Positions 8,126 to 15,086 of a stretch of 27,945 nucleotides of DNA are shown in pieces. Source of the stretch: Negativicutes bacterium (GTDB lineage Bacteria; Bacillota_C; Negativicutes; Sporomusales_B; JARLHX01); contig JARLHX010000111.1 in NCBI GenBank assembly GCA_031292035.1, positions 1 to 27,945 on the forward strand, given 5' to 3'. The translations under genes were made by a program, and so were the position numbers. The first letter of the stretch is position 1. Every line of letters begins with the position of its first letter. The notes beneath the pieces were generated by a model, which searched no databases, was not told where the DNA came from, and saw nothing but the letters and a program-made list of their open reading frames with translations.

Positions 8126-8292
8126 GCAAGGTCCTCCTCTCTTCAACCAATAAACTCTAACTCGCTTCATATGTTGGCTGGTCGTTGTAAAAACGCGATA
8201 AACCTATCTTCATACACTGGACAGACTGGGGTGGAAAACTTAAATTGCCTGAACCCTTTTGTTGTTCCCCGCGAAATTTGACAAATACATAA

Positions 8293-8317
8293 CGTCAGCC
8301 TGATAAACTGGCTGACG
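8293..8317 (-). terminator. Expression-platform hairpin of GEMM riboswitch 1
   Basis: A perfect 8-bp stem CGTCAGCC/GGCTGACG lies 26 nt downstream of the aptamer and is followed on the minus strand by TTATGTATTTGT, a moderately T-rich stretch. It probably is the terminator arm of the switch; the direction of the ligand effect cannot be read from sequence. Confidence 0.65.
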
Positions 8318-8342
8318 CAAATTAATTACAATCCGCAAATGA

Positions 8343-8420
8343 ATCGGCAACCTGGCAGTCATAGACAATCGCCCTTAGACCCATAGCTTTGCGTCCCTAT
8401 CTTTCGATAAGTTTGCCTAC
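8343..8420 (-). promoter_or_regulatory. Cyclic di-GMP-I (GEMM-I) riboswitch 1, upstream of the HD-GYP gene
   Basis: On the minus strand the core reads GGCAAAC, a stem closed by a GAAA tetraloop, GGGACGCAAAGC, then GGGTCTAAGG, ATGACTGCCAGG and the closing TTGCC. These are the hallmarks of the GEMM-I aptamer: GNRA loop, GGGACGCAAAGC core, CUAA segment, receptor helix and closing P1. P1 pairs GGCAA with TTGCC. It is nearly identical to the copy at 23372-23450. Confidence 0.96.
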
Positions 8421-8471
8421 TATTAAATTTTAGATTAAATGTATTATTTTAGTACATTGTCCATTACTTTA

Positions 8472-8499
8472 ATTTTACAATGTTACCATAGTTTGTCAA
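8472..8499 (-). promoter_or_regulatory. Sigma-A promoter of riboswitch 1/HD-GYP
   Basis: Perfect TTGACA (8494-8499), 16-nt spacer, TAAAAT (8472-8477) on the minus strand; transcription would start about 45 nt before the aptamer. Confidence 0.8.
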
Positions 8500-8700
8500 G
8501 CTGTTTCTCGGGGGAAAAGTCCCGCTTATAGGGCTTTTAGTCCAATAGTGATGATATTCCCCTTTGCCGCAGCCATTTGAGCTTTTTACTTTCTTTCTGG
8601 CGCCGCATAGAAATCTATTCTGTATAACATTGTGATACTTACTACTAACGACAAAGGTAACATAATGGTATTACCCCCCTGTCCAGCCCAACATCTCCTT

Positions 8701-8750
8701 CACCATATTTTCCTGACGCTGTTTCTCAAATGAATGGCTTGGCCAAAGGC
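8701..8750 (-). pseudogene. Strongly decayed yifB 3'-end fragment (copy R4)
   Basis: About 50 nt align with the last codons of the intact yifB (27352-27401): the shared stretches include TTTCCT and CTCAAATGAAT followed by GGCTT/CGCTT and GGCCA. It lies 281 nt upstream of riboswitch 1, matching the distance (about 260 nt) between yifB fragment R1 and riboswitch 3. The rest of 8418-8914 contains the promoter and no gene I can support. Confidence 0.5.
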
Positions 8751-8914
8751 TACCGTGCTCAGCCCTGAGGGCCCGCTAATTTATTTGCAGCCTGCATACA
8801 TCAGTCCCATTCTGCCAGCCGGTCAGCTTGACTTTATGATGTGCGTGTAGTTAACTGGTAGGAGCAGCGCATTTATCGGCCCCAATAAGCTATACTGAAT
8901 AGTGGAGGAATTCG

Positions 8915-9193
8915 ATGTCAGAGCGAATGAATTTGCAGGACGTGCTCCGGGAGTACGGCGTCCCCCTGACGAAACTTAATATTGTAGCATCCCAGGATGA
9001 TTGCCTGCGCCTGCGCGAGCGGCTCATGGCCATCAGGGATCTGAGTCAGGGCAAAGAACAAGGCTATCTGGAAGTAGCCTGTACCTTCTATATTGACGTC
9101 CACGACATTGACCGCTATCTGTCGGGAGAACTGCCTAATCTGGGGGAAATATATACGTTCCCTGATGATGTGAAAACCTTTAAGGAGGAATAA
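8915..9193 (+). CDS. Conserved-type small hypothetical protein (92 aa)
   Basis: I do not recognise the family. The protein is soluble and acidic, with no signal peptide, no cysteine cluster and no catalytic motif. It has a helical N-terminal half (LQDVLREYGVPL...LRLRERLMAIRDL) and a C-terminal part rich in Tyr, Asp and Leu (VHDIDRYLSGELPNLGEIY). It is very probably a real gene: GTGGAGG lies 6 nt before the ATG and an AGGAGG for the next gene is embedded in its last codons. The downstream gene starts 1 nt past its stop, so the two are translationally linked. A weak promoter (TTGACT 8828-8833, 17 nt, TTAACT 8851-8856) may drive the pair. Confidence 0.75.
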   Translation: MSERMNLQDVLREYGVPLTKLNIVASQDDCLRLRERLMAIRDLSQGKEQGYLEVACTFYIDVHDIDRYLSGELPNLGEIYTFPDDVKTFKEE

Positions 9194-9194
9194 T

Positions 9195-9641
9195 TTGAAA
9201 AAATTATCACTACTGACTTTTCTTTTGCTATTTGCCGTCAATACTATGTGTTTTGCCGCGGTCAGCGGCTCCAAATCGGCACCGGCTCCCGCTTCCAGGC
9301 CTTCTACCACCCAGACGGCGCCGGCTTCAACCCCGGCCAATGGTTACAAACCCTCGGCCCCTGCCAGCAGCTACAGCGATACGGCACCTAAAGCGGCGAT
9401 TCCTCAGACCCCTCAGCAGCCAGCTTCCGGCGGGTTCATGCGCAATCTGGGCATGCTTGGCGGCGGTATGCTGCTTGGCAGCTTATTCGGCGGAATGTTT
9501 GGCTTTGGCAACTCCGGAATGTTCGCCATGCTGGCGGGACTTCTATTCAACGTCATCCTGGTTGTCGGCATCTTAATGGCTGGGCGCTTTCTGTGGAACA
9601 AGTTCAAAAACAGCCGAGAAGAAACGAACCGAAGAAATTGA
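9195..9641 (+). CDS. Secreted/membrane protein with Pro-Ala-Ser linker and Gly-rich helix
   Basis: A 148-aa protein starting at TTG 9195, supported by AGGAGG 6 nt upstream. Residues 1-22 are a signal peptide (KKLSLLTFLLLFAVNTMCFA) with cleavage likely after CFA. Residues 23-78 are a low-complexity linker rich in Ala, Pro, Ser and Thr. A Gly-rich stretch (about 84-108: GMLGGGMLLGSLFGGMFG) and a membrane helix (about 108-130) follow, then a basic tail KFKNSREETNRRN. The layout resembles the N-terminal half of Tim44-like domain proteins of bacteria, but the Tim44 domain itself is missing, so it may be a shortened relative. Its role is unknown. It is the second gene of a two-gene operon closed by a terminator. 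Confidence 0.82.
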   Translation: MKKLSLLTFLLLFAVNTMCFAAVSGSKSAPAPASRPSTTQTAPASTPANGYKPSAPASSYSDTAPKAAIPQTPQQPASGGFMRNLGMLGGGMLLGSLFGGMFGFGNSGMFAMLAGLLFNVILVVGILMAGRFLWNKFKNSREETNRRN

Positions 9642-9667
9642 GACGCTAACGCGTCTCTTTATTTTTG
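9640..9667 (+). terminator. Terminator of the 8915-9641 operon
   Basis: A 6-bp stem GAGACG/CGTCTC overlapping the stop codon, followed by TTTATTTTT. Confidence 0.9.
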
Positions 9668-9737
9668 GACTGACCACAGCACGATTAGTAAATGTGAAAA
9701 CCGGATAACATTACTTTCTTTCAGATGTCGATTTGTG

Positions 9738-9773
9738 AAAATAAAAATGCCAGCCTCTTGGGTTGAAGCTGGC
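9738..9773 (-). terminator. Terminator of map
   Basis: Stem GCCAGC/GCTGGC (9749-9773) followed on the minus strand by ATTTTTATTTTC. One of four near-identical terminators in the window. Confidence 0.9.
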
Positions 9774-9824
9774 GTAGAGCTTAGATTATTTATGGAACAG
9801 TGTTATTGTGAGGCAGATACTTTT

Positions 9825-10568
9825 TTATTCAGTCAGAATTAACGGTCCGTTATGGGTGAGGGCAACGGTGTGTTCGTATTGAGTGGAGAGTTTGCCATCG
9901 ACCGTTCTTGCCGTCCAGCCGTTCTTGTCGATTTTGCAATGGTATGAGCCCATATTTACCATCGGTTCTATGGTTATGACCATGCCTTCCACCAATTTCG
10001 TTCCTTTGCCGGGTTCACCGTAATTGGGAACCGCCGGATCCTCATGCATGTTTCGGCCGATGCCATGGCCGGTAAAATCTCTGACAACCGAGAATCCTTC
10101 ATGTTCAACATAGGATTGTATCGCATGGCCAATATCGCCCAGGCGGTTTCCCGCCTGGGCCTGTTCTATCCCTTTGTACATCGATTCTTTTGCGATTTTC
10201 ATCAGCCGTTTTGCATTATCCGAAACATTGCCGACAGAATGAGTCCAAGCCGAATCGGCAAGAGCGCCATGTAAATTGACAACAAAGTCAATTGTTACAA
10301 TATCGCCGTTTCGAAGCTTTTTATGATTGGGAAATCCATGACAGATCTCGTCGTTAACAGACGCGCAGGTGGCATATTGATAACCCCGGTAACCTTTTTG
10401 TTCAGGCGTGGCGCCCCGTTGCGCCAAGTATTTTTCAACAAATTGATCAATTTCGGCTGTGCTGATGCCCGGTTTGATCAGCTTTTCAATTTCTCTGTGG
10501 CAAGCAGCGAGTACTTTCCCTGCTTCATGCATCATTTTTATTTCCTGCTCGCTTTTCAGTATTATCAT
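9825..10568 (-). CDS. map: Methionine aminopeptidase, type I
   Basis: A 247-aa cytosolic metalloenzyme that removes the N-terminal methionine from nascent proteins. The five metal ligands are all visible: D94 (VTIDFVV), D105 (ALADSAWT), H168 (FTGHGIG), E201 (ITIEPM) and E232 (QYEHT). The substrate-binding H77 (EICHGFPN) is also present. The length matches type Ia enzymes without an N-terminal zinc finger. AAGGAG lies 9 nt before the ATG. The gene stands alone, not in the ribosomal-protein cluster where the main map usually lies in Firmicutes, so it may be a second copy; the window cannot show this. Confidence 0.97.
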   Translation of the reverse strand: MIILKSEQEIKMMHEAGKVLAACHREIEKLIKPGISTAEIDQFVEKYLAQRGATPEQKGYRGYQYATCASVNDEICHGFPNHKKLRNGDIVTIDFVVNLHGALADSAWTHSVGNVSDNAKRLMKIAKESMYKGIEQAQAGNRLGDIGHAIQSYVEHEGFSVVRDFTGHGIGRNMHEDPAVPNYGEPGKGTKLVEGMVITIEPMVNMGSYHCKIDKNGWTARTVDGKLSTQYEHTVALTHNGPLILTE

Positions 10569-10820
10569 CTAGGGTTCTCCTTAACCAGTTTAAGCATAAT
10601 AAACACAAAAACCGCCGTGTTGTCCCACCAGAGGAGCAACCAAGCAGTCGTGAAGCGTGAAAAGTTCTTTGACTTCAAGACTTACCGTCCTCATCTTCCG
10701 ATGAATCTGGTATATGTTTTATATGATATTTTTTCGACAATATTTTGTAGTTACCTTCTTTTTGGCGGATAAGCGGGATAATAAGAATAAGTTGTTGTGA
10801 ATTCTTCATGAATCTGGCAG

Positions 10821-10858
10821 TGAAAAGCCAGCCTCTCAATCGAGAAGCTGGCTTTTCA
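10821..10858. terminator. Bidirectional terminator after the ECF S-component gene
   Basis: A long stem, TGAAAAGCCAGC with GCTGGCTTTTCA plus inner CTC/GAG, gives T-rich ends on both strands. It lies 26 nt past the ECF gene stop. The region 10569-10820 upstream of map holds no gene I can support. Confidence 0.88.
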
Positions 10859-10883
10859 TTTGGAACACGTATGGTCAAATTAC

Positions 10884-11399
10884 CTACTTAAATACAGTCA
10901 TGTGCTTTCGCAATTTTGTCACGATCGGCAACACGATAACCGCCGCAAGACCGATTTGAATGAGATTGCCGGGAATCGACGCCATTGGGGCCAGCCAATT
11001 GCCATAAATAATCCATTCGGCGCCATAATAACCAACAACCTTAATGAGACAAGCCGCTACTAACGCCAGGATATACGCCTTCAGGGTTTGGTTCTTTTCG
11101 CAGATAGCACCGATCGTGTACCCCATCAGGCCAACAATGACCAGCGTAAAAGGGGCCCATATAAACCAGCCTCCCACCACATCAAAAAGAGCCATGCCGA
11201 TTCCTCCCGCCAAAGCGCCATAGCGACGCCCGTAAATCATGGCGATGATAAAGAGGGGCACATTCCCCAGATGAATTAATCCGCCATTGGCAGCAATGGG
11301 AAGACGGACATTTACGAATACCGTGCAGACAAAAACGAGGGCAATGCCCAATGCTGCGTAAACCATTTGTTTTGTTTTATTTATGGATTGTTTCTCCAT
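10884..11399 (-). CDS. ECF transporter S component (substrate-binding membrane protein)
   Basis: A 171-aa integral membrane protein with five to six hydrophobic segments (about 12-32, 45-60, 62-80, 82-98, 108-124, 140-160). The layout and motifs (ALGIALVFVCTVFVNVRLPI, LIHLGNVPLFIIAMIYGRRYGALAGG, then GDxIG-like variants) match S components of energy-coupling factor vitamin transporters, close to the riboflavin/DUF1393-type branch. It would capture a vitamin or precursor and dock on a shared EcfA-EcfA'-EcfT module, none of which is in the window. The substrate cannot be called. AGGAGG lies 8 nt before the ATG. A long leader (about 200 nt) precedes it and may contain a regulatory RNA, but I recognise no vitamin riboswitch in it. 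Confidence 0.85.
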   Translation of the reverse strand: MEKQSINKTKQMVYAALGIALVFVCTVFVNVRLPIAANGGLIHLGNVPLFIIAMIYGRRYGALAGGIGMALFDVVGGWFIWAPFTLVIVGLMGYTIGAICEKNQTLKAYILALVAACLIKVVGYYGAEWIIYGNWLAPMASIPGNLIQIGLAAVIVLPIVTKLRKHMTVFK

Positions 11400-11734
11400 G
11401 TTGGGCCTCCTAAATTTCTAACTTTTAGAATCTTTACTTCGCCAGGATTATAGCTAGGCTGATAAGCGGAATTTTTGCTGTCCCCTCCTATACTTTGTGA
11501 AGTTTTAGAAATCAGAACGGCTTCCAAAGTCTCTATTAACCTGAAGTGGTGATTTTGAACGGATTCTTTGAAAAACTTGATTGTATTATAAAACAAATCT
11601 GACACTGTTAAAATATACAGAAGTTATATTATCAATAAGTACAGATAAGAAGAATATACTTAAATTGATACTGCTTGACCACGCAATGCAAATTTTGCGC
11701 CTTTTTACTTTGCAACAATACGATTGGGTATGAG

Positions 11735-11766
11735 AAAAAAGCCAGCCTCTCAGGAGAGAAGCTGGC
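11735..11766 (-). terminator. Terminator of the small membrane protein gene
   Basis: Stem GCCAGCCTCTC/GAGAGAAGCTGGC followed on the minus strand by TTTTTTCTC. 45 nt past the stop codon at 11812. The region 11606-11734 has no supported gene. Confidence 0.92.
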
Positions 11767-11811
11767 TTCGTCTAATATGGAAACTAACCACAGACGTCTT
11801 TATACCGGGCC

Positions 11812-12060
11812 TTATCTGCTTCTGCCGATGAGCCCACCCACCAGTTGGCCGGCTAGCGCGGACCCAATGGCAAGCGGAATAGCCCAGACAGTTAAGCCCA
11901 GTTCGAGCCTGAGTAAAAAAACTAACGGTATCGACAAGTGGACGGCCAGAAACCAGGGAACGGAAAACCTTTTTAACGTAACCCTCCACCTGCCCAACGG
12001 CAGGTTACAAAGAAAGGAGACGGAGGCAAGCCCTGTTGCTGCAAGGATGTTATGGGGCAT
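11812..12060 (-). CDS. Small integral membrane protein (82 aa), unknown function
   Basis: I do not recognise the family. The protein has two to three hydrophobic segments (about 3-18, 34-50, 56-76) separated by a short basic stretch (GRWRVTLKRF) and ends GGLIGRSR. Several features argue that it is a real gene. It has a strong terminator. A decayed copy at 13949-14071 kept the C-terminal protein sequence (LLRLELxLTVW...QxVGGLxG) while its DNA diverged. The flanks are conserved too. The ribosome site is weak (GTGAG about 9 nt before the ATG), so the exact start is uncertain. It is single-gene, between the ECF gene and a divergent small secreted protein gene. Confidence 0.7.
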   Translation of the reverse strand: MPHNILAATGLASVSFLCNLPLGRWRVTLKRFSVPWFLAVHLSIPLVFLLRLELGLTVWAIPLAIGSALAGQLVGGLIGRSR

Positions 12061-12341
12061 ACATTTTCATCTCACTTAGCACATATTTAGGCACTTATGT
12101 TGAAATAACGGGAGATTTTTAAACAAAGTGGACAAGTTAAGGGCCAAGGATTTCTGTCCTTAGCCTGGTCAAACATAACGACTTGAACGATGCGGCCTAA
12201 ACACGTCTTTCCCTGCACTCCGGCTGGAGTATTCATACTTTATATGTATGAAATTGAGATTATTAATGTATTATACATCTGGATTTGTCATTGTTACAAT
12301 GATTACGCAACGTAAAAATATGGATAAAGGCGGGGGTTAAC

Positions 12342-12593
12342 ATGGTAAAAAAATCTGTTTTTGTTTTTCTGGTTATGGCTATGATGGTGGGCGTTTTTTC
12401 GGGTATCTGCTTTGCTGGTGAGAACGACGCTGTAGTCTATGACACAGACTACCCGCAATGGGGATTCCATGCTCATTCCTGGTTCACTGACGCGGGGAGC
12501 GGAGCAGTTGCTCATACACAGATAATCGAATCAAAAACCGGTAAAGTACTTCAACAAACCGACACAAAAATTGACTATGTAAATGTTTTTTAA
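12342..12593 (+). CDS. Small secreted protein (83-aa precursor), unknown function
   Basis: A clear signal peptide (KKSVFVFLVMAMMVGVF followed by SGICFA) with cleavage after CFA leaves a mature part of about 57 aa, rich in Asp, Gly, His and Thr (WGFHAHSWFTDAGSG, QTDTKIDYVNVF). No family is recognised. The single Cys lies in the signal region, and no lipobox is convincing. AAAGGCGGGGG lies 8 nt before the ATG and a terminator follows at 12700. 12061-12341 upstream holds no gene I can support; an imperfect hairpin (GGCCAAGGA/TCCTTAGCC) sits near 12143-12168. Confidence 0.75.
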   Translation: MVKKSVFVFLVMAMMVGVFSGICFAGENDAVVYDTDYPQWGFHAHSWFTDAGSGAVAHTQIIESKTGKVLQQTDTKIDYVNVF

Positions 12594-12699
12594 AAAGGTA
12601 AAACTAGTAGAGACCTTCAGCTGACTGATTAGAAATACAACTACGAGCAATTCAATGAAACAAACAGTCGCTTTCGAAAGTCGAAACGCCCGATCATTT

Positions 12700-12727
12700 T
12701 GACCACACTTGGTGGTCATTTTTCTTA
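12700..12727 (+). terminator. Terminator of the small secreted protein gene
   Basis: Perfect 7-bp stem TGACCAC/GTGGTCA, loop of 5, followed by TTTTTCTTATT. Confidence 0.88.
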
Positions 12728-12755
12728 TTCATAGGCAATCCATGCGTCCATCGCA

Positions 12756-13643
12756 TTATGTAGCGTCTGCTTTGCCAGACAATGTCGTCAGGAAACTTCT
12801 TGCGGCAGAAGACAGATACCGATTTTTCATCCAAATTATCGCCCCTTCCAACAGTAGCGGCGGGGCGGTAATTTCTTTATAGATCAGATTAGTATTTTGC
12901 ATGAGGTGCACGGCGATTTTAGGCACGAGCGCCACTCCGATTCCTGCGTTGGCCAACATCAGTATTGATCGGACATCGTCGTGAACACAAAGGATATTGG
13001 GTTCCATTTTGTGTTGGTGAAAATAATTCTCCAAGGCCCTTCTATTTCTGCTCCGGTTGAGAATTAGCGGCTTATCGGCAAGGTCCAATAAACTTATGCA
13101 ATCAGCGGGTAGCTTATCACCCCAAGCCGCACTCATGACGGCCACTACCGATTCACTTGGTAAATGCATCGAGTCGTATAAATCTGACGAGGCATACTGC
13201 TTTGGAATAATACCAATGTCTATCACTCCGCTGTTTAAAAGCTCTTGGATTCTCGATGCGTTGCCTTCCCAAATTTGAAATTTGATTGCAGGAAAGCATT
13301 TATGAAAGTCCTTTATTCTCTCAGGCAAAAGCGTGGCACCCCAGGCCGCTACACTACCGATTGACAGTGTTCCTTGTGATCCGTCGTGTAAATCCCTCAA
13401 CTCTTTTATCGTCTTATCGACCAGATCCAATATCTGTTCGCTACGATCCCGTAATGTCTGCCCGATTTTTGTTATTCGGATCTGGCGGCCGACTTTTTCC
13501 AACAAGGGAACTCCCAGCTCATCTTCCAGCAGCCTGATCTGATGACTGAGCGGGGGTTGAGCTATATGTAATCTTTTCGCGGCTCGGGTTATATTCCCTT
13601 CCTCGGCAACGACCAGGAAATATTGAAGCTTCTTGAGATCCAT
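12756..13643 (-). CDS. LysR-family transcriptional regulator
   Basis: A 295-aa DNA-binding regulator. Residues 1-60 form the winged helix-turn-helix typical of LysR proteins (LQYFLVVAEEGNITRAAKRL, AQPPLSHQIRLLEDELG). Residues 90-290 form the two-lobed periplasmic-binding-like effector domain (LSIGSVAAWGATLLPERI...GIGVALVPKIAV). GGGAGG lies about 10 nt before the ATG. LysR regulators usually control a divergent neighbour, but the region upstream (13644-14116) contains only a terminator and a pseudogene, so the target is not evident. The nearest metabolic genes, the DASS/PrpD pair 5 kb away, have a sigma-54 promoter and are unlikely to be its direct target. Confidence 0.95.
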   Translation of the reverse strand: MDLKKLQYFLVVAEEGNITRAAKRLHIAQPPLSHQIRLLEDELGVPLLEKVGRQIRITKIGQTLRDRSEQILDLVDKTIKELRDLHDGSQGTLSIGSVAAWGATLLPERIKDFHKCFPAIKFQIWEGNASRIQELLNSGVIDIGIIPKQYASSDLYDSMHLPSESVVAVMSAAWGDKLPADCISLLDLADKPLILNRSRNRRALENYFHQHKMEPNILCVHDDVRSILMLANAGIGVALVPKIAVHLMQNTNLIYKEITAPPLLLEGAIIWMKNRYLSSAARSFLTTLSGKADAT

Positions 13644-13875
13644 TATAAATCGCTCCTCCCGCCATGAACCGACTGGTGCTATTACATTTCTTTGCTATTT
13701 ATAGTATATTCTACCACCATAAGTGATTCTTTTTCATATAAATTTATATGTCCAACAATCGTTATATTCTGTTACTTATAAAGCAGACACCTCCTCGCAA
13801 TGCAAGGACTTCCCGGTCAGACTTAGTATCTGCGCAAAAAGGAGATTCTAAATTTTGATTACATATGACAAACAT

Positions 13876-13908
13876 AAAAACGGCCAGCCTCCTGGAGGAG
13901 AAGCTGAC
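13876..13908 (-). terminator. Terminator retained by the decayed small membrane protein copy
   Basis: Stem GCCAGC-CTCC/GGAG-AAGCTGAC followed on the minus strand by TTTTTATGTTT. Orthologous in place and sequence to the terminator at 11735-11766. Confidence 0.82.
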
Positions 13909-13948
13909 GTAAAATATGAGGACTACTGACAAGACCTGTTTACACCAG

Positions 13949-14071
13949 TCATTCTCTGTTCATGCCGCTGAGCCCTCCCACCGGTTGGTCGGCTATCGCT
14001 AACCCAATGCCAAGCAGGATGACCCAGACCGTTAAGTCCAGTTCAAGTCTAAGCAAGAAAAATAACGGTAT
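13949..14071 (-). pseudogene. Decayed copy of the small membrane protein gene (paralogue of 11812-12060)
   Basis: The minus-strand frame reads IPLFFLLRLELDLTVWVILL and continues to GGLSGMNRE and a stop. It is clearly homologous to the C-terminal half of the 82-aa protein. A TAG stands immediately before this segment and the N-terminal half (about 40 codons) is missing, but the DNA upstream of the lost start is again similar (TAGCACATTTAAGC at about 14091-14104 versus TAGCACATATTTAGGC at 12077-12092). So this is a whole-locus duplicate with an internal deletion, not a random fragment. Confidence 0.8.
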
Positions 14072-14116
14072 CTAACACCATAAGGTACTACTAGCACATT
14101 TAAGCATTTTCGTGGC

Positions 14117-15022
14117 CTAGCTCCGTCGCGGGACCACGAGTTTTGCGCCGCAATCACTGCAGACAGTGACTCCCTTTTGCCAATACTCCACCCGACAGTT
14201 GGGGCACCACAGATGATCGCTTCCTCCTGATGCTAGCAGGGCCGGTTCTTTTGAGCCGGTAGCTTCTTCACCAGTCCGTTCATTATCGGTAGCAATCCTC
14301 TGATCGCTACCGATAACATCCCTAGCTTCCATCAGCAGTTCGTCCGGTACATAGAGATCCGCCCCGGAGCCGTTCGTGACATACATCACCGGGATTCCGC
14401 CCTCGTTCAGATTAAACTCAAGCATCTCCGCTTCCGACAGGTTGGCCACTGTTGTCAAGTAGGCGTCACAGAAGGATTCAATTGGATCATTGTTTTTCTC
14501 AATCTCATCTTCCTTGCCAATTTCCCCCAGTTTGTCCACCAGTTCAACGCCACATTCGCTGCAAAGCCTAAATCCCAACCGGTACTCCGTCCGGCATTTT
14601 GGGCACCAAAGGTCAGCCCCTGACGGAGCCGACCGGCGTTTTTCCTGATATATTCGGTTGTATTCCCCGACCTCTTCCGCAGCAGCTCTCTGACGTCCAT
14701 CTTCATCAATAATCTTTCGGGCGCTGTCGACAACCCGCATTGCTTCCTCCAGCAATTCTGCGGGCACGTAGATATTCACCCCTAAGCCGCCCCCGGCTTT
14801 CATCACTGGTATTCTTTCCTCGTTCAGATACGATTCGATTACCTCGGCCTCAATCAAGTCTGCCGTCGTGGTGAGAAAAGTGTCGCAGGAACAATTATTC
14901 ATTACCACTGTTTCAGCGTTTTCCGCAAGCGGCGGCAATTCGTCCACCAGTTCAGTGTCGCAATCACTGCAGTTTTTGAAACCCTGCCGGTACTCCTCCC
15001 GACAGTTCGGACACCAGGGCAT
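14117..15022 (-). CDS. Triple zinc-ribbon protein with two DUF2007-like domains
   Basis: A 301-aa protein with an internal repeat. Zinc ribbon 1 has C4-x2-C7...C18-x2-C21 (WCPNCREEYRQGFKNCSDC). Similar ribbons recur near residues 138-158 (LWCPKCRTEYRLGFRLCSEC) and 272-293 (LWCPNCRVEYWQ...VCSDC). Between them lie two copies of a domain resembling DUF2007 (putative signal-transducing, ferredoxin-like fold): FLTTTADLIEAEVIESYLNE...VNIYVPAELLEEA and YLTTVANLSEAEMLEFNLNE...ADLYVPDELLMEA. The order is ribbon-domain-ribbon-domain-ribbon. DUF2007 domains are thought to act in signalling; no enzyme activity is known to me. GGGAGGG precedes the ATG. It lies 64 nt downstream of cheW with no terminator between, so it is probably the third gene of the chemotaxis operon under the c-di-GMP riboswitch. 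Confidence 0.85.
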   Translation of the reverse strand: MPWCPNCREEYRQGFKNCSDCDTELVDELPPLAENAETVVMNNCSCDTFLTTTADLIEAEVIESYLNEERIPVMKAGGGLGVNIYVPAELLEEAMRVVDSARKIIDEDGRQRAAAEEVGEYNRIYQEKRRSAPSGADLWCPKCRTEYRLGFRLCSECGVELVDKLGEIGKEDEIEKNNDPIESFCDAYLTTVANLSEAEMLEFNLNEGGIPVMYVTNGSGADLYVPDELLMEARDVIGSDQRIATDNERTGEEATGSKEPALLASGGSDHLWCPNCRVEYWQKGVTVCSDCGAKLVVPRRS

Positions 15023-15086
15023 GTTGCTCCCTCCCTATAGTAGCCGGTTCTTTGCATTGAATTATTAAAGGCGTACCGCTTTGCGA

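Noticed and set aside
8126..8170. Upstream ATG of the HD-GYP gene (8170)
   Set aside because: It has no ribosome site, while GAGGAGG stands properly before ATG 8125.
9749..13908. Repeated GCCAGCCTC...GCTGGC units as a possible CRISPR or repeat array
   Set aside because: Copies are kilobases apart, each forms a hairpin with a T run right after a gene; they are terminators.
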